Source of the DNA: Rhodopirellula bahusiensis
Lineage (GTDB): Bacteria; Planctomycetota; Planctomycetia; Pirellulales; Pirellulaceae
DNA: 64,000 nt
Direction of reading: 5' to 3'
Assembly: GCF_002727185.1 (NCBI RefSeq)
Contig: NZ_NIZW01000006.1
Coordinates: 186,001 to 250,000, forward strand
A program made the position numbers and the translations under genes. Under the pieces are notes generated by a model. The model saw nothing but the letters and a program-made list of their open reading frames with translations, did not search any database and had not been told where the DNA came from. Below, piece after piece: positions 8,724 to 17,725 of this stretch (positions are counted from its first letter, which is position 1; every line of letters starts with the position of its first letter).

Positions 8724-10985
8724 TCAGTCGCGATCGCGTCCACCGCCGCTACGACGTGGGCCGCGTCCGCGACCTCCGCCTCCTCCGCCACCACTTCCGC
8801 CGCGTCGACGACGTGGGCGTTCTTCGCCGTCTCCACCGCCTTCGCTGTCGCCGCCACCTTCGCCTTCAACGGCCAAAGGATCTTCTTCGCCGAGCTCTTC
8901 GAGAGCTTTGCGACGGCTGAGCTTCACGCGATCGTGCTCGTCAACATCGATGACCAAGACCTTCATGGCGTCGCCAACGGCGATCACTTGGTCGAGGCTG
9001 CTGATGTATCCGCCACTCATTTCGCTGATGTGAACCAGTCCATCGCGACCAGGAAGGATCTCAACAAAGGCACCAAACTCTTTGATGCTGCTGACGGTTC
9101 CGTCGTAGATCTTGCCGATCTGAACGGTGGCTGTGCAAGCCTCAACTTGACGCATGGCTTCTTGAGCCGAGTCTTTGTTGCTGCTGGCAACCAAAACGGT
9201 ACCTTCATCATCCACTTCGATGACCGCACCGGTCGTTTCTTGGATGCCGCGGATGTTCTTTCCGCCAGGACCGATCAAGGCACCGATCTTGTCGGGCGAG
9301 ATCTTCGTGCGAAGCAAGCGTGGTGCGGTTGGCGAGATTTCGCGACGAGGACGAGGAATCGTCGTCAGCATCTTCTTCAGGATTTCGATCCGAGCTTCAC
9401 GTGATTGTTTCAGCGTGGCGCGGATGATGTCGTTGGTGACACCGGTGACTTTCAAGTCCAACTGGATGCCGGTGATACCGTTTTGGGTACCGGCGATCTT
9501 GAAGTCCATGTCGCCGAAGTGATCTTCGGTTCCGAGGATGTCCGTGATCAAGCACCAGTTGTCAGGACCGTCTTGAACCAAGCCGACCGAGATACCAGCG
9601 ACTGGGTTGCTGATTGGAACGCCCGAAGCCATCAGGCCGAGGGTCGCACCACAGACGGATGCCATCGATGAACTACCGTTGGATTCGGTGATGTCACTGA
9701 TCACGCGAATCGTGTACGGGAAGTCGTCGGCGGAAGGAAGCACGGGAGCGACGCTACGCTCGGCCAAGCAACCGTGTCCGATTTCACGACGTCCAGGCCC
9801 ACGAATCGGACGGCATTCACCAACCGAATACGATGGGAAGTTGTAGTCCAGCATGAACTTCTTGCTGTACTCGTCTTGCAGTCCGTCGACGCGTTGTTCG
9901 TCGCGACTGGTTCCCAAAGCGATCGTAATGAGGGCTTGGGTTTCGCCACGTTGGAACAAAGCCGAACCGTGGACGCGTGGCAACAAGTCGGTTTCGCAGT
10001 GGATGGCGCGAAGCGAGTTGTGGTCGCGACCGTCGGGGCGAGTGCCGGCGAGGATCAAGTCGCGAACGACCTTTTCTTCGAGGTCGTGCCAGACGGTTTT
10101 GAAGCGATTGACACAAACTGCGTCGGACGCATTTGGATCAGGAATGACGTCGGCCATGGCACGATCGCGAACGGCACGAACGGCTTCCGCGCGAGCTTGT
10201 TTGCCCGAAGTTTGCTGAGCGGCTTTGAAGTCGCTGTAGTAAGCGTCGGTCAGACGCTCGAGCAATCCGTCGTCTTCAGGAGACTGGTAAGGAGTCTTCT
10301 CTGGATTGACCTTCTTGTAGAACTCTTCTTGCAGGTCGATGACTTCGCGGATGGCGTCATGAGCGAAGCCAATCGCTTCCATCATTTCATCTTCAGGCAT
10401 TTCGTTGGCGAAGCCTTCGATCATGGCAACCATGTCGCGGCTACCACTGACAATCATGTCCAACTCGCTTTCTTCGAGTTGATCAGCGGTTGGGAAGGCG
10501 ACCAATTTGCCATCAACCTTACCGACTCGGACACTGCCGAGAGGGCCTTTGAATGGCAACGGGCTGATGTGCAACGCGGTGGCTCCACCGATCATTGCCA
10601 ACACGTCGCCATCGTTTTGCAAGTCACTGGCGATCACGCAAGCTTGGACCTGAACTTCATCTTTGTAGCCAGCAGGCCACAGCGGGCGGATCGGGCGATC
10701 CATCAAACGCGAGCTGAGGATTTCTTTGGTACTGGGACGGCCTTCGCGTTTCAGGAAGCCACCAGGGAATTTACCAGCCGCAGCCAAACGCTCGCGGTAG
10801 TCACACATCAATGGGAAGAAATCGATTCCCGGACGTGGCGTACCCGATGCGGCCGCAACCAGCACAACGGTATCGCCGTATTGAACCAGCACGCTGCCGG
10901 CTGCTTGTTTAGCGATGTGTCCTGTCTCGAACGACAGCACCGAATCACCAATTTTTCGCTCCACGCGAACTTTTTGAACACTCAC
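8724..10985 (-). CDS. pnp: Polyribonucleotide nucleotidyltransferase (PNPase)
   Basis: Phosphorolytic 3'-to-5' exoribonuclease of RNA turnover. The start is set at GTG 10985 (VSVQKVRVERKIGD): AAGAGG lies at 10996-10991, five bases upstream, and PNPases normally begin at this point, whereas the open frame to 11087 adds 34 unusual residues. Domains in order: first RNase PH-like core (GHIAKQAAGSVLVQYGDTVV, FFPLMCDYRE, GFLKREGRPS), linker helices, second PH core (RPDGRDHNSLRAI, RGETQALITIALG, GTEDHFGDMDFKIAGT), KH domain (KIGALIGPGGKNIRGIQE) and S1 domain (GKIYDGTVSSIKEFGAFVEI, GLVHISEM). The tail is an Arg/Gly-rich run, RGG-like, probably an extra RNA- or protein-binding element. It lies downstream of rpsO, as in many bacteria, and ends at a clear terminator. 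Confidence 0.97.
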   Translation of the reverse strand: MSVQKVRVERKIGDSVLSFETGHIAKQAAGSVLVQYGDTVVLVAAASGTPRPGIDFFPLMCDYRERLAAAGKFPGGFLKREGRPSTKEILSSRLMDRPIRPLWPAGYKDEVQVQACVIASDLQNDGDVLAMIGGATALHISPLPFKGPLGSVRVGKVDGKLVAFPTADQLEESELDMIVSGSRDMVAMIEGFANEMPEDEMMEAIGFAHDAIREVIDLQEEFYKKVNPEKTPYQSPEDDGLLERLTDAYYSDFKAAQQTSGKQARAEAVRAVRDRAMADVIPDPNASDAVCVNRFKTVWHDLEEKVVRDLILAGTRPDGRDHNSLRAIHCETDLLPRVHGSALFQRGETQALITIALGTSRDEQRVDGLQDEYSKKFMLDYNFPSYSVGECRPIRGPGRREIGHGCLAERSVAPVLPSADDFPYTIRVISDITESNGSSSMASVCGATLGLMASGVPISNPVAGISVGLVQDGPDNWCLITDILGTEDHFGDMDFKIAGTQNGITGIQLDLKVTGVTNDIIRATLKQSREARIEILKKMLTTIPRPRREISPTAPRLLRTKISPDKIGALIGPGGKNIRGIQETTGAVIEVDDEGTVLVASSNKDSAQEAMRQVEACTATVQIGKIYDGTVSSIKEFGAFVEILPGRDGLVHISEMSGGYISSLDQVIAVGDAMKVLVIDVDEHDRVKLSRRKALEELGEEDPLAVEGEGGGDSEGGGDGEERPRRRRGGSGGGGGGGRGRGPRRSGGGRDRD

Positions 10986-11413
10986 AACAACCTCTTTTCC
11001 TGCACTTACACAACAAACAACAATTGGAACGGCTTTTCCGAAGCCGGCCCGTTTTGCATCCCTGGCCAACAAGGCCTCGTCAGCCACAACGGCTGATGGG
11101 AAAGAGTGGCGACTGAGTCACCACGCAACAAAATGAAATGACCGTGAATTCGTCATACGACATCCACGATCCGCAACAATCAAACGTGGGCTTGGCTTGA
11201 TTGGATCGCAGTGGAAACCCGAAGGTGCCACCAAGGAACTGCTTTGACGAGGAAGGCAAGTGCAACCGAAACGATTGCCCAGCAAAGTCACGTCAGAGTA
11301 GAGCCAGCGAAGCGGCGATCACGCTCGCTGATATGAATGGGAAGGATCTAAGTCCTGAAAAGGACACTCCCGAGTGCGTTGCTGAGCCGCAGTCAATCTA
11401 CGACTCCGCCCCA

Positions 11414-11436
11414 CCCCGGGACCAAAGAGCCCGGGG
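11414..11436 (-). promoter_or_regulatory. GC hairpin downstream of rpsO
   Basis: Inverted repeat CCCCGGG (11414-11420) and CCCGGGG (11430-11436) around a 9-base loop, about 50 bases after the rpsO stop on the transcribed minus strand. No T tract follows, so a simple intrinsic terminator is unlikely. Transcript stabilisation, processing or attenuation between rpsO and pnp is the plausible role. Confidence 0.5.
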
Positions 11437-11448
11437 GGACGCACACCA

Positions 11449-11464
11449 CATGGCCGCGGCCATG
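11449..11464. repeat. Perfect 16-bp palindrome CATGGCCGCGGCCATG
   Basis: The 16 bases are exactly self-complementary. They sit 23 bases after the rpsO stop codon and next to the GC hairpin at 11414-11436. In RNA this would form a CATGGC stem with a CGCG loop. It could be a processing signal or a DNA-binding site; the sequence alone does not decide. Confidence 0.5.
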
Positions 11465-11486
11465 CCGTCGACCACCCGGTCACCAA

Positions 11487-11756
11487 TTACTTGCGGATAC
11501 CAAGCTTACCGATGATATCCAGGTAACGTTGTGGGTCTTGCCCACGAACGTAATCCAGCAGACGACGACGACGACTCACCAGACCCAACAAACCACGACG
11601 CGAGGCATAATCCTTGCGGTGGGTTCGCATGTGTTCGGTCAATCCGTTGATTCGTTCCGTCAAAATAGCGATTTGCACTTCAGGAGAACCTGTGTCTCCG
11701 GACGCGGCGCCGTGCTCGCTGATTACTTCTTCTTTCCGTTCTTTCGAAATCGTCAT
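11487..11756 (-). CDS. rpsO: 30S ribosomal protein S15
   Basis: 89 residues, the normal length for S15, an early-binding 16S rRNA protein of the small subunit platform. Diagnostic blocks are [39 protein letters not shown] and [20 protein letters not shown]. It is followed on the same strand by pnp after a spacer with strong hairpins, the classic rpsO-pnp order. In other bacteria S15 represses its own translation through its leader RNA. A weak inverted repeat (CGCAGG at 11812-11817 with CCTGCG at 11833-11838) lies upstream, but no function for it can be shown. Confidence 0.98.
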   Translation of the reverse strand: MTISKERKEEVISEHGAASGDTGSPEVQIAILTERINGLTEHMRTHRKDYASRRGLLGLVSRRRRLLDYVRGQDPQRYLDIIGKLGIRK

Positions 11757-11875
11757 ACCGACTGATGCTTTCCTGATCGTTAGTGATCGCGGTGGGCCAA
11801 TGTTTCTGAATCGCAGGAGTTTAACGTGCCCCCCTGCGAACGCAACGTCAAATTCGCTGCCGCGGGAAAATCGGC

Positions 11876-13567
11876 TCAGTAGCCAATTCCAGCTCTTAGA
11901 ATAAACGCTTCTTCCAGGCCTGTGTTGCCCAATGAAGAACGTTCGTAGAGCAATTCACGGTCAAACGAGATGCCGGCCTCAATGAAGCCGGAGCGTTGAC
12001 CGGTTCGCAACAATTGCGTGTTGCCCCACTCGAATCCGAACATCGCGTTGATCTGATTGATATCGACGCGTTCCCCGTCGGGAGCGAGCAAAGTATCGCT
12101 GAGCGTCCAAGAATCGCCGCCGTATTCGCCGGCCAAGTACCACCAAACGTCACGCGTTCCGATCGTTCGCCAGTATTTCGCGATTTTTGGCTCAGGGAAA
12201 AAGATGTCGAACCGCGTGTATGGGTTGGGCTGCCACAGCAATCCCCCCGCAGGAAGGAGCTTCGTATCAAGACGGTCCAAGTAGTAAACGCCCGCCTTCA
12301 ACGTCGATGTCGGCGTCAAACGAAAGGAAGCCAAGCCTTTTCCCAGCACCCGGATGCTGTCGCTGTTGAAGGTGTCGAAATCGGTGTACGCACCAACTCG
12401 CACCCCAAGCTCAGCTCCAACAATTTGGTTGGGGTCGGTTTGCCAGCCGAAATCAATGAAGGCTGCATAAGCACTGCTCGGCAACATTCGCGTGGGTGTG
12501 GCGGCCGGTGTGGCTGGTCCATCGAACAAGTACAGCGAAAACGATGGAACGACAAATAGCGGCCGAGTCGTGAACAGAAAATTCTGAAATGCGAACCCGA
12601 TCGAAGCGTCGGTTTGGTTGTACCCAACATCCGTCGCTCCATCGCCGCCACCGATAAACGTGTGGCGAAGCCGAGGTCCGTTGAGCATCCGGTAAGCGCT
12701 GATCGCTTCAGGAGAACTGAATCCACCAGGGAACAAACTCGAAGGCGAACCCGAGAAACCGCCGGGGAACAGCGTCGAAGGAGAACCGGAGGGATAGGCT
12801 GCGGACGGATATAGATCCAACCCCGCCGAAGGAACGGCGGTGCCCGGATATCCTTGTCCGCCCGAGTAGGCCATCCCGGTTCCGGGGTAAGTCGGCGGCG
12901 GGCCGGAGTAGATCGAACCGGCGTCATACGGGACCCCGGTTCCGGCACCATATCCGGTTGCGAATCCGCTGCCTTGGAAGGTCGCTCCTTGGTACGGCGC
13001 GGTCGTCGAACCTTGGGTGAACATGCTGCCGGAGAACAAACCGTTCAACAGGCCTCCATTGGGATACGCTGAGTTTCCGGTGGCGGGAGGGTAGGCTCCG
13101 GCACTGGAACCTAAAGGAACAGGCGATCCGAGAGGTGTCGTGCCCGGCGGGGTCGTCGGTGTGTACTGAGGCACCGCGAATGAATTGGGAGCAGAGGCCG
13201 CGGACGCATACGGGTCAAACAACGAACCTGAAACGGGTGCCGTGTTTGGACGGGGCGGAGTCGCGAAATTGGGGCTGCTGTAGATCGAGCTTCCGTAGGC
13301 CCCATTTGGCGCACCATTCGCGGTAGCTGGGGGAGGAGCAATCCCTGATTGCCCGTACTGTGAGGCACCAATGGCGGGCGATTGGATCGGCGCGAGATTT
13401 GTCTGAGGTGTTTCGCCGTAATTCGATTGGGCATTCAAAGTTGCCGAATCCATCGCGACCATGCCGCATCCCAACAAAGCTGCCATCAAGGAGAGGACGA
13501 TTCGAGAGAATCCTCCTATGATGGCGCTCGACTGCGGAGCGACGAAGGGATGGAATTGGTTCGCCAA
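11876..13567 (-). CDS. Secreted Gly/Pro/Ser-rich protein with probable outer-membrane beta-barrel C-terminus
   Basis: Family not recognised. The open frame begins with TTG at 13567; an internal ATG at 13486 follows and the true start is uncertain. An AGGAGG element lies inside the frame a little upstream of 13486, though the spacing is long. The N-terminus has a hydrophobic run ending in a NAQS-like cleavage site. Residues about 50-290 are low-complexity, rich in Gly, Pro, Ser, Tyr and Ala, with repeated [12 protein letters not shown]-like units. The last 250 residues look like alternating amphipathic strands ([47 protein letters not shown]) and end in FILRAGIGY, a C-terminal aromatic pattern typical of outer-membrane barrels. 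An envelope protein is therefore likely. Confidence 0.72.
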   Translation of the reverse strand: MANQFHPFVAPQSSAIIGGFSRIVLSLMAALLGCGMVAMDSATLNAQSNYGETPQTNLAPIQSPAIGASQYGQSGIAPPPATANGAPNGAYGSSIYSSPNFATPPRPNTAPVSGSLFDPYASAASAPNSFAVPQYTPTTPPGTTPLGSPVPLGSSAGAYPPATGNSAYPNGGLLNGLFSGSMFTQGSTTAPYQGATFQGSGFATGYGAGTGVPYDAGSIYSGPPPTYPGTGMAYSGGQGYPGTAVPSAGLDLYPSAAYPSGSPSTLFPGGFSGSPSSLFPGGFSSPEAISAYRMLNGPRLRHTFIGGGDGATDVGYNQTDASIGFAFQNFLFTTRPLFVVPSFSLYLFDGPATPAATPTRMLPSSAYAAFIDFGWQTDPNQIVGAELGVRVGAYTDFDTFNSDSIRVLGKGLASFRLTPTSTLKAGVYYLDRLDTKLLPAGGLLWQPNPYTRFDIFFPEPKIAKYWRTIGTRDVWWYLAGEYGGDSWTLSDTLLAPDGERVDINQINAMFGFEWGNTQLLRTGQRSGFIEAGISFDRELLYERSSLGNTGLEEAFILRAGIGY

Positions 13568-13713
13568 AAGAAAACACTTTGAAGTCGGCGGGCGCGGTCA
13601 AAACAACAACTTGAGTCGATTTAGCGATTTTCACGAACTTTCGTCAAGATAAATCTGGCCGGCGAATGGCTCGTGAGCACCACAATTCATTGAAAACTAG
13701 GCAAGCATGAGCG

Positions 13714-14421
13714 ATGGAAGATCTAGACATCCCGCAATTAGCTGAATATTTGCACATCACGCCTGACCAAGTCCGCAAAATGGTTTCGCGAGGAAATCTG
13801 CCGGGCCGGCGGGTCGGTGGCGACTGGAAATTCAACGAGGCCGAAATCCACCACTGGTTGGAAGAGCGAATCGGACTGAGCGACCAAGGCGAACTCGACC
13901 AAGTTCGTGCGGTACTCCACCGGCGGTCAAAAGCTCCGCCGCATACCCTCGCGGAAATCTGCCCCGTCGATTTGGTTTCCAATCCGTTTGTCGCCAGAAC
14001 TCGCGGCAGCGTGATCCGAAACATGTGCGAACTTGCGAGTCGGACCGGCATGCTGTGGGACGCTCCCGCGATGGCCGAAGCCGTTTCAACTCGCGAAAAG
14101 TTGCATCCGACGGCTTTGGACTGCGGCGTCGCTCTGCTTCACCCTCGCCGTCCACAAACATCCATCTTGGCTGAGTCGGTATTGGCGATGGGGGTCTGTC
14201 CCACACCGGTGGCTTTCTCCGATACTGGGCAACTGACCGACATATTCTTTTTGATCTGCTCTTATGACGACAGTTCTCACCTGCGTATTTTGGCCAAACT
14301 GAGCCGGATCGTCTCCGATGAAGCCTTCCTGGAAGGCGTGCGTGCAAGTGACACGCCGGCGGACGCTTGGGCGATCTTGAACGAAGCCGAGATGTCACTC
14401 GATGAGAATCACGCTTTCTGA
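13714..14421 (+). CDS. Excisionase-type HTH fused to PTS EIIA-like domain
   Basis: 235 residues. Residues 1-50 are a MerR/excisionase-type helix-turn-helix (IPQLAEYLHITPDQVRKMVS, then GNLPGRRVGGDWKFNEAEIHHWL). Residues about 80-225 resemble the PTS fructose/mannitol and nitrogen EIIA domain: LHPTALDCGVALLHPRRP aligns with the EIIA phosphorylation motif (G-x-A-I-P-H), making His143 the candidate phosphoacceptor, and TDIFFLICSYDDSSHLRILAKLSRIV matches the later EIIA strands and helix. Known EIIA-Ntr proteins sense phosphotransfer; here the DNA-binding head would turn that into transcription control. No PTS EI, HPr or permease gene is nearby. The next gene overlaps its end by 20 bases. Confidence 0.8.
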   Translation: MEDLDIPQLAEYLHITPDQVRKMVSRGNLPGRRVGGDWKFNEAEIHHWLEERIGLSDQGELDQVRAVLHRRSKAPPHTLAEICPVDLVSNPFVARTRGSVIRNMCELASRTGMLWDAPAMAEAVSTREKLHPTALDCGVALLHPRRPQTSILAESVLAMGVCPTPVAFSDTGQLTDIFFLICSYDDSSHLRILAKLSRIVSDEAFLEGVRASDTPADAWAILNEAEMSLDENHAF

Positions 14422-15244
14422 GTCGAACTCGTCCGCGCCACCAAACCAACGCGAAGGATGGCCGGACGCCCCCGAGCCAGCGGAGATTGCCGGTCCACCT
14501 TGCATCGTCGCTTGGGTGGGAGACTCTTCGGATCCGCTGACGCTTCAAGCCAAAGCTCTGTGCGAACGAAACGCGGATGCGGTCGCGACGTATCGCGATG
14601 TTGCGTCCATCGTTGCCTCCCCGCCGCGACTTCCGCTGACGCACGTTCTGTTGGCTCAAACCGATCGATCGCATTCGGTCGAAGCCAGTCAGATTCGTGA
14701 TTTGAGGCGAGTCGCTCCGACTGCAAAGATCCTTCGTTGGTTGGGCCCGCTGGTGGCCCCATCGGTCGGATTGCCTGGACAAGACGACTGGATCGAGTCC
14801 ATCAGTTGGCGTGACAGTTCCCACGCACTTCCAAACTGGTTGGACGGTCGCCCCGACTCGGATGACTCCGCTCGATCATGCACCACTCAAGGATTAATCA
14901 TCGTCTCACGATCTTGGGCGACGGCGGACGCATTGTTTGACGCGGTTGAATCGATTGCGGCACAGCAAAATAAGTCGATGCCCGTGATGACCTGGCGGCG
15001 AGACGGACTGACGCGAGCGGACCGATTCACGAACGCCCACGTGGTCTGGGACGATTCGGTATGGCGTCCCTCCACGCCGAAGCCTTGTCGATTGCCGGCT
15101 GACGCAGCAAACCGCGAATACCGCCATATTTGGTTGACGGGTATGGCAACGCCGTCGCAGATTGACACCGCACTTCGCTCGGGCGTGAACGTGGTATGGA
15201 ACAAGCCAACTCGTCGCGAGTCGATCGAAGCACTCTGGCGCTGA
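14402..15244 (+). CDS. Hypothetical protein, two degenerate receiver-like domains
   Basis: 280 residues, overlapping the HTH-EIIA gene by 20 bases in another frame, so probably co-translated with it. No exact family was recognised. The N-terminal part (residues about 30-130) and the C-terminal part (about 160-280) each look like a receiver fold with alternating strands and helices: PCIVAWVGDSSDPLTLQAKAL with THVLLAQTD, and GLIIVSRSWATADALFDAVE, AHVVWDDSVW, YRHIWLTGM, GVNVVWNKPTRRESIEALWR. The last block matches the receiver Lys-Pro segment before helix 5. The acidic pocket and phosphoacceptor Asp are not clearly conserved. It may be an atypical receiver partner of the upstream regulator. This is inference from pattern only. 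Confidence 0.6.
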   Translation: MRITLSESNSSAPPNQREGWPDAPEPAEIAGPPCIVAWVGDSSDPLTLQAKALCERNADAVATYRDVASIVASPPRLPLTHVLLAQTDRSHSVEASQIRDLRRVAPTAKILRWLGPLVAPSVGLPGQDDWIESISWRDSSHALPNWLDGRPDSDDSARSCTTQGLIIVSRSWATADALFDAVESIAAQQNKSMPVMTWRRDGLTRADRFTNAHVVWDDSVWRPSTPKPCRLPADAANREYRHIWLTGMATPSQIDTALRSGVNVVWNKPTRRESIEALWR

Positions 15245-15320
15245 AGCACCTGGCGTTGAAATGCATTCTGCCAACAGGAGTTTCTAATATCGCCTGAATC
15301 ACTCGGGCGACTGCGCATAG

Positions 15321-15353
15321 AAAAACCCGCCCGCGAAAAATCGCGGACGGGTT
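15321..15353 (-). terminator. Rho-independent terminator of the YTV protein gene
   Basis: A 13-pair stem with one C-A mismatch: AACCCGCCCGCGA (15324-15336) and TCGCGGACGGGTT (15341-15353), loop AAAA. Read on the minus strand the stem runs into five T (15325-15321). It lies about 85 bases beyond the stop of the minus-strand gene at 15439. It could also act weakly on the plus-strand gene ending at 15244. Confidence 0.82.
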
Positions 15354-15438
15354 CGTTGCCGGCCGAGTGGAGTATCTCGGCCAAGCGTTTTGGAGTCGTT
15401 TTGCCCACGCAACAGTGAGCCAAGATTCAAGTCACGAA

Positions 15439-17193
15439 CTAGCAGCCGGTGCAAGGTGATGCACTGACCGTTGCGCCACAGCTTCCACACCCGCTGCCAA
15501 CCGACGGTGCCGATTGGTAGTGGATTGGAGTGCTGCATCCGCTTGCTCCACTGCCACCCATGATGACCGATGGTCCCACGTTAATGGCAGGTGCCGAGTA
15601 GCTGCCACCGATGGCGGCTGGTGCGGCACAAGGCGTGAAGGATTCTTCGACCAAAGTCGGAACCATCTTGCAGACTTGGACCTTCTTTTCTTTCGTCACG
15701 GTGACGGGAACGCTGATCGTGTACTCTTCAACGACTTGCTCGGCAACTTGGTCGTAGCGAGTGGTCGAGTAAGGTTCGACCGTGTACTCAGGCACGTTGT
15801 AAGTGAAGCTGACTTCCTTGGTACGTTCTTCCGTCTTGTAGGTGACGTAAGGAATCGTTTCGGTCTTGGTGACCGACGTGTAAGTCAGCTGTTTGCGAAC
15901 ACGAGTCCGAGTTTCTTCGTTGTACTGGACTTCTTTGCGTGTGCGTGTGCGGGTTTCGTCCACGTACTGAACGACCTGCTTTGATCCGGTACGAGTCTCA
16001 GGTTGATAGACGATTGTCGTGCACTCGTAAGGGACCTGGGTCGCTTGTTGTTCGTACACGGTGTAGTTCACGATTTGCGATTCGGTCGTGCTGGTCGTGA
16101 CAGGGACTTCTTCGGTAACAACGTTGGGGACCCAAACGCGTTTGGTGATGGTGCTGGTCGTTGATCCGCAAGCGGTCGACGCAGGTGCTGAGTAAGAGAC
16201 TCCGCCACCGCAACCGGCGTAGGTTTGGCCGCAACCACTGCCACAACCGCCACACTTCGAAACGCAACCGCCGCACGATCCACATCCGCCACAACGACGT
16301 CCGCAGGATCCGCCACAGGCAGATGAAACAGACGAAGATGATCCGCAACCGCCGACGTAGGCGACGTTGGTTGCAACCGGTGCTGCTGCAACTTCGACGA
16401 CTTGTTGTTCCCAGTGACCGTAGTCTTTGGTGACCGTTTGCATGGTGGTCTTAGGAACGGCGACTTCGATGGTACGGCTCTTGGTAACTGGAACAGCATT
16501 GACAACCGTTCGAGTCTTTTGCGTCGTCACGGCTTGTGGCACGTTGACGGTGTAAGTGAAGGTTTCGTCAACCAACTTTGGAACCTTGACGGTGTAGGTC
16601 TCAGGAACGTCGACCAAGGTTGGAACGCGAACGGTGTACTCTTCCGGAATTTCCGACCACTGTGGAACCGACTCGGTGACTTCGACTTGCTTCTCTTCCT
16701 TCACGGGAACCAGAACCGAGTAAGTGATTGTCTTCGTGTCCGTCTTTGGCACGTTGACCACTTTGGTGCGGTACTTTTCTTCCGTCACAGGAACAGTCTT
16801 GTAGACAGTCTTGGTGCGGAAGCGAGTTTCCGGTTGGCTCTCGGTCACGTTGACCATGCGAGATTCGGTCACGTAGGTCGGCTTCATGACCACGCGATAG
16901 CCGACGACAGGTTCGCAAATGGTTTCGCGAACGGGCACCGATGAAGTGACGACCGAACCGCTCATCACGGACGGGCCGCTGCTGTAAGCGACACCGGTCG
17001 AATACGTTTGGCTGGGAACGACATAGCCTTGGCCGCAACCAATCGCTCCGCCGCAACCGCTGCTGACCACGGGGGCCGAAACGCCGCACGGATCGGAACA
17101 TCCGCCGCACGGAACACATTGAGCCATGGCGGTTGCCACCATGGAGGCGAGGCATGCTGCAGCAATGCCTGCGAAAGTGGATCCAAACTTCAC
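15439..17193 (-). CDS. Cys/Gly-rich secreted YTV-repeat protein, probable cell-wall/envelope structural protein
   Basis: About 584 residues from GTG 17193; the frame opens at 17241. The GTG is preferred because GAGG lies nine bases upstream (17206-17203) and a signal peptide follows at once (FAGIAAACLASMVATAMAQ). After cleavage comes a Cys-rich segment (CVPCGGCSDPCG). Then come two long Val/Thr/Tyr/Glu repeat arrays with units such as PEEYTVRVPTLVDVPETY, VPKLVDETFTYTVNVP, TRTRTRKEVQYNEETRTRVRK and FTYNVPEYTVEPYS. Between them lies a Cys/Gly-rich block (CGGCGSCGGCVSKCGGCGSG), and the C-terminus is again Cys-rich. Planctomycete envelopes are reported to contain Cys-rich proteins with YTV-type repeats, and this fits that group: a secreted protein probably cross-linked by disulfides. 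It has a good terminator and a 22-bp palindrome upstream. Confidence 0.82.
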   Translation of the reverse strand: MKFGSTFAGIAAACLASMVATAMAQCVPCGGCSDPCGVSAPVVSSGCGGAIGCGQGYVVPSQTYSTGVAYSSGPSVMSGSVVTSSVPVRETICEPVVGYRVVMKPTYVTESRMVNVTESQPETRFRTKTVYKTVPVTEEKYRTKVVNVPKTDTKTITYSVLVPVKEEKQVEVTESVPQWSEIPEEYTVRVPTLVDVPETYTVKVPKLVDETFTYTVNVPQAVTTQKTRTVVNAVPVTKSRTIEVAVPKTTMQTVTKDYGHWEQQVVEVAAAPVATNVAYVGGCGSSSSVSSACGGSCGRRCGGCGSCGGCVSKCGGCGSGCGQTYAGCGGGVSYSAPASTACGSTTSTITKRVWVPNVVTEEVPVTTSTTESQIVNYTVYEQQATQVPYECTTIVYQPETRTGSKQVVQYVDETRTRTRKEVQYNEETRTRVRKQLTYTSVTKTETIPYVTYKTEERTKEVSFTYNVPEYTVEPYSTTRYDQVAEQVVEEYTISVPVTVTKEKKVQVCKMVPTLVEESFTPCAAPAAIGGSYSAPAINVGPSVIMGGSGASGCSTPIHYQSAPSVGSGCGSCGATVSASPCTGC

Positions 17194-17725
17194 TGGAGAA
17201 ATCCTCAAAGAGTCATAAACAACGACGGAAACGAATGCCAATCGAAGTCCGACGGCACACGTGAAGGGTGTGAATCAAAGGGTGCGGGCAATCGTCATCC
17301 GATCAACACTTCGACGGACGCAAACCAAAGGTCTTGTGACCGCCCCGGGGGGCCCGGCCGCTACTCTGTTGCAACAGAGTAGATCAGCCACAGAGCGTTA
17401 CAATCGTTCAGGTCGCAAAAAAGTGCCTAATTGTTGCAATGGGCACAATCATTGCATTCCGCACAAACATCCTACAGCACGCAGATTTGCGTGGGTCAAC
17501 CACCTTGGGCGTCGAAACCGTGCGAAGGAAACTTTCGCCGCGGGGAAATGTCGGGAAGATTCCCATTTCGCTCGCGGTGTCCCTCGTGAGAGGAGTTTCC
17601 GGTTGATAAATTTCTTGTTGGCACGCTGGGTCCTCCTTTGAATCGATCGCTGGAGGATTCCATTTTGAGACTGCCAGACAGTCGACGATCCGGCCTCAAC
17701 CGAATCCTGCACCCCGAAGAAACCT
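17194..17725. promoter_or_regulatory. Divergent intergenic region between YTV and TPR genes
   Basis: 532 bases with no convincing gene. It serves two divergently transcribed genes and holds the palindrome at 17361-17382, a neighbouring G/C run (17343-17360), further TTGCAA-containing sequence near 17433, and no clear sigma-70 boxes that I could defend. Confidence 0.5.
17361..17382. repeat. Perfect 22-bp palindrome, candidate operator
   Basis: Two exactly complementary 11-base halves, CTACTCTGTTG and CAACAGAGTAG, with no spacer. It lies 168 bases upstream of the YTV gene start and 344 bases before the TPR gene. The symmetry suggests a dimeric DNA-binding protein or, in RNA, a hairpin. No T tract follows on either side, so it is not an ordinary terminator. 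Confidence 0.6.

Larger units (their letters stand above)
10986..11486. other. rpsO-pnp intergenic spacer, no gene seen
   Basis: 501 bases between the rpsO stop and the pnp GTG. No convincing protein or tRNA was found. It holds two strong inverted repeats close to rpsO (11414-11436 and 11449-11464, listed separately) and the pnp ribosome binding site AAGAGG at 10991-10996. In well-studied bacteria this spacer carries a pnp promoter and RNase processing sites; here that role is inference. Confidence 0.6.

Noticed and set aside
11201-11515. 104-residue frame in the rpsO-pnp spacer
   Set aside because: It has no family pattern, runs through the hairpins and into rpsO antisense, and lacks a ribosome binding site.
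17618-17633. TTGGCACG sequence resembling a sigma-54 -24 element
   Set aside because: The GC/TTGC -12 element at the required spacing is missing (GTCC instead).
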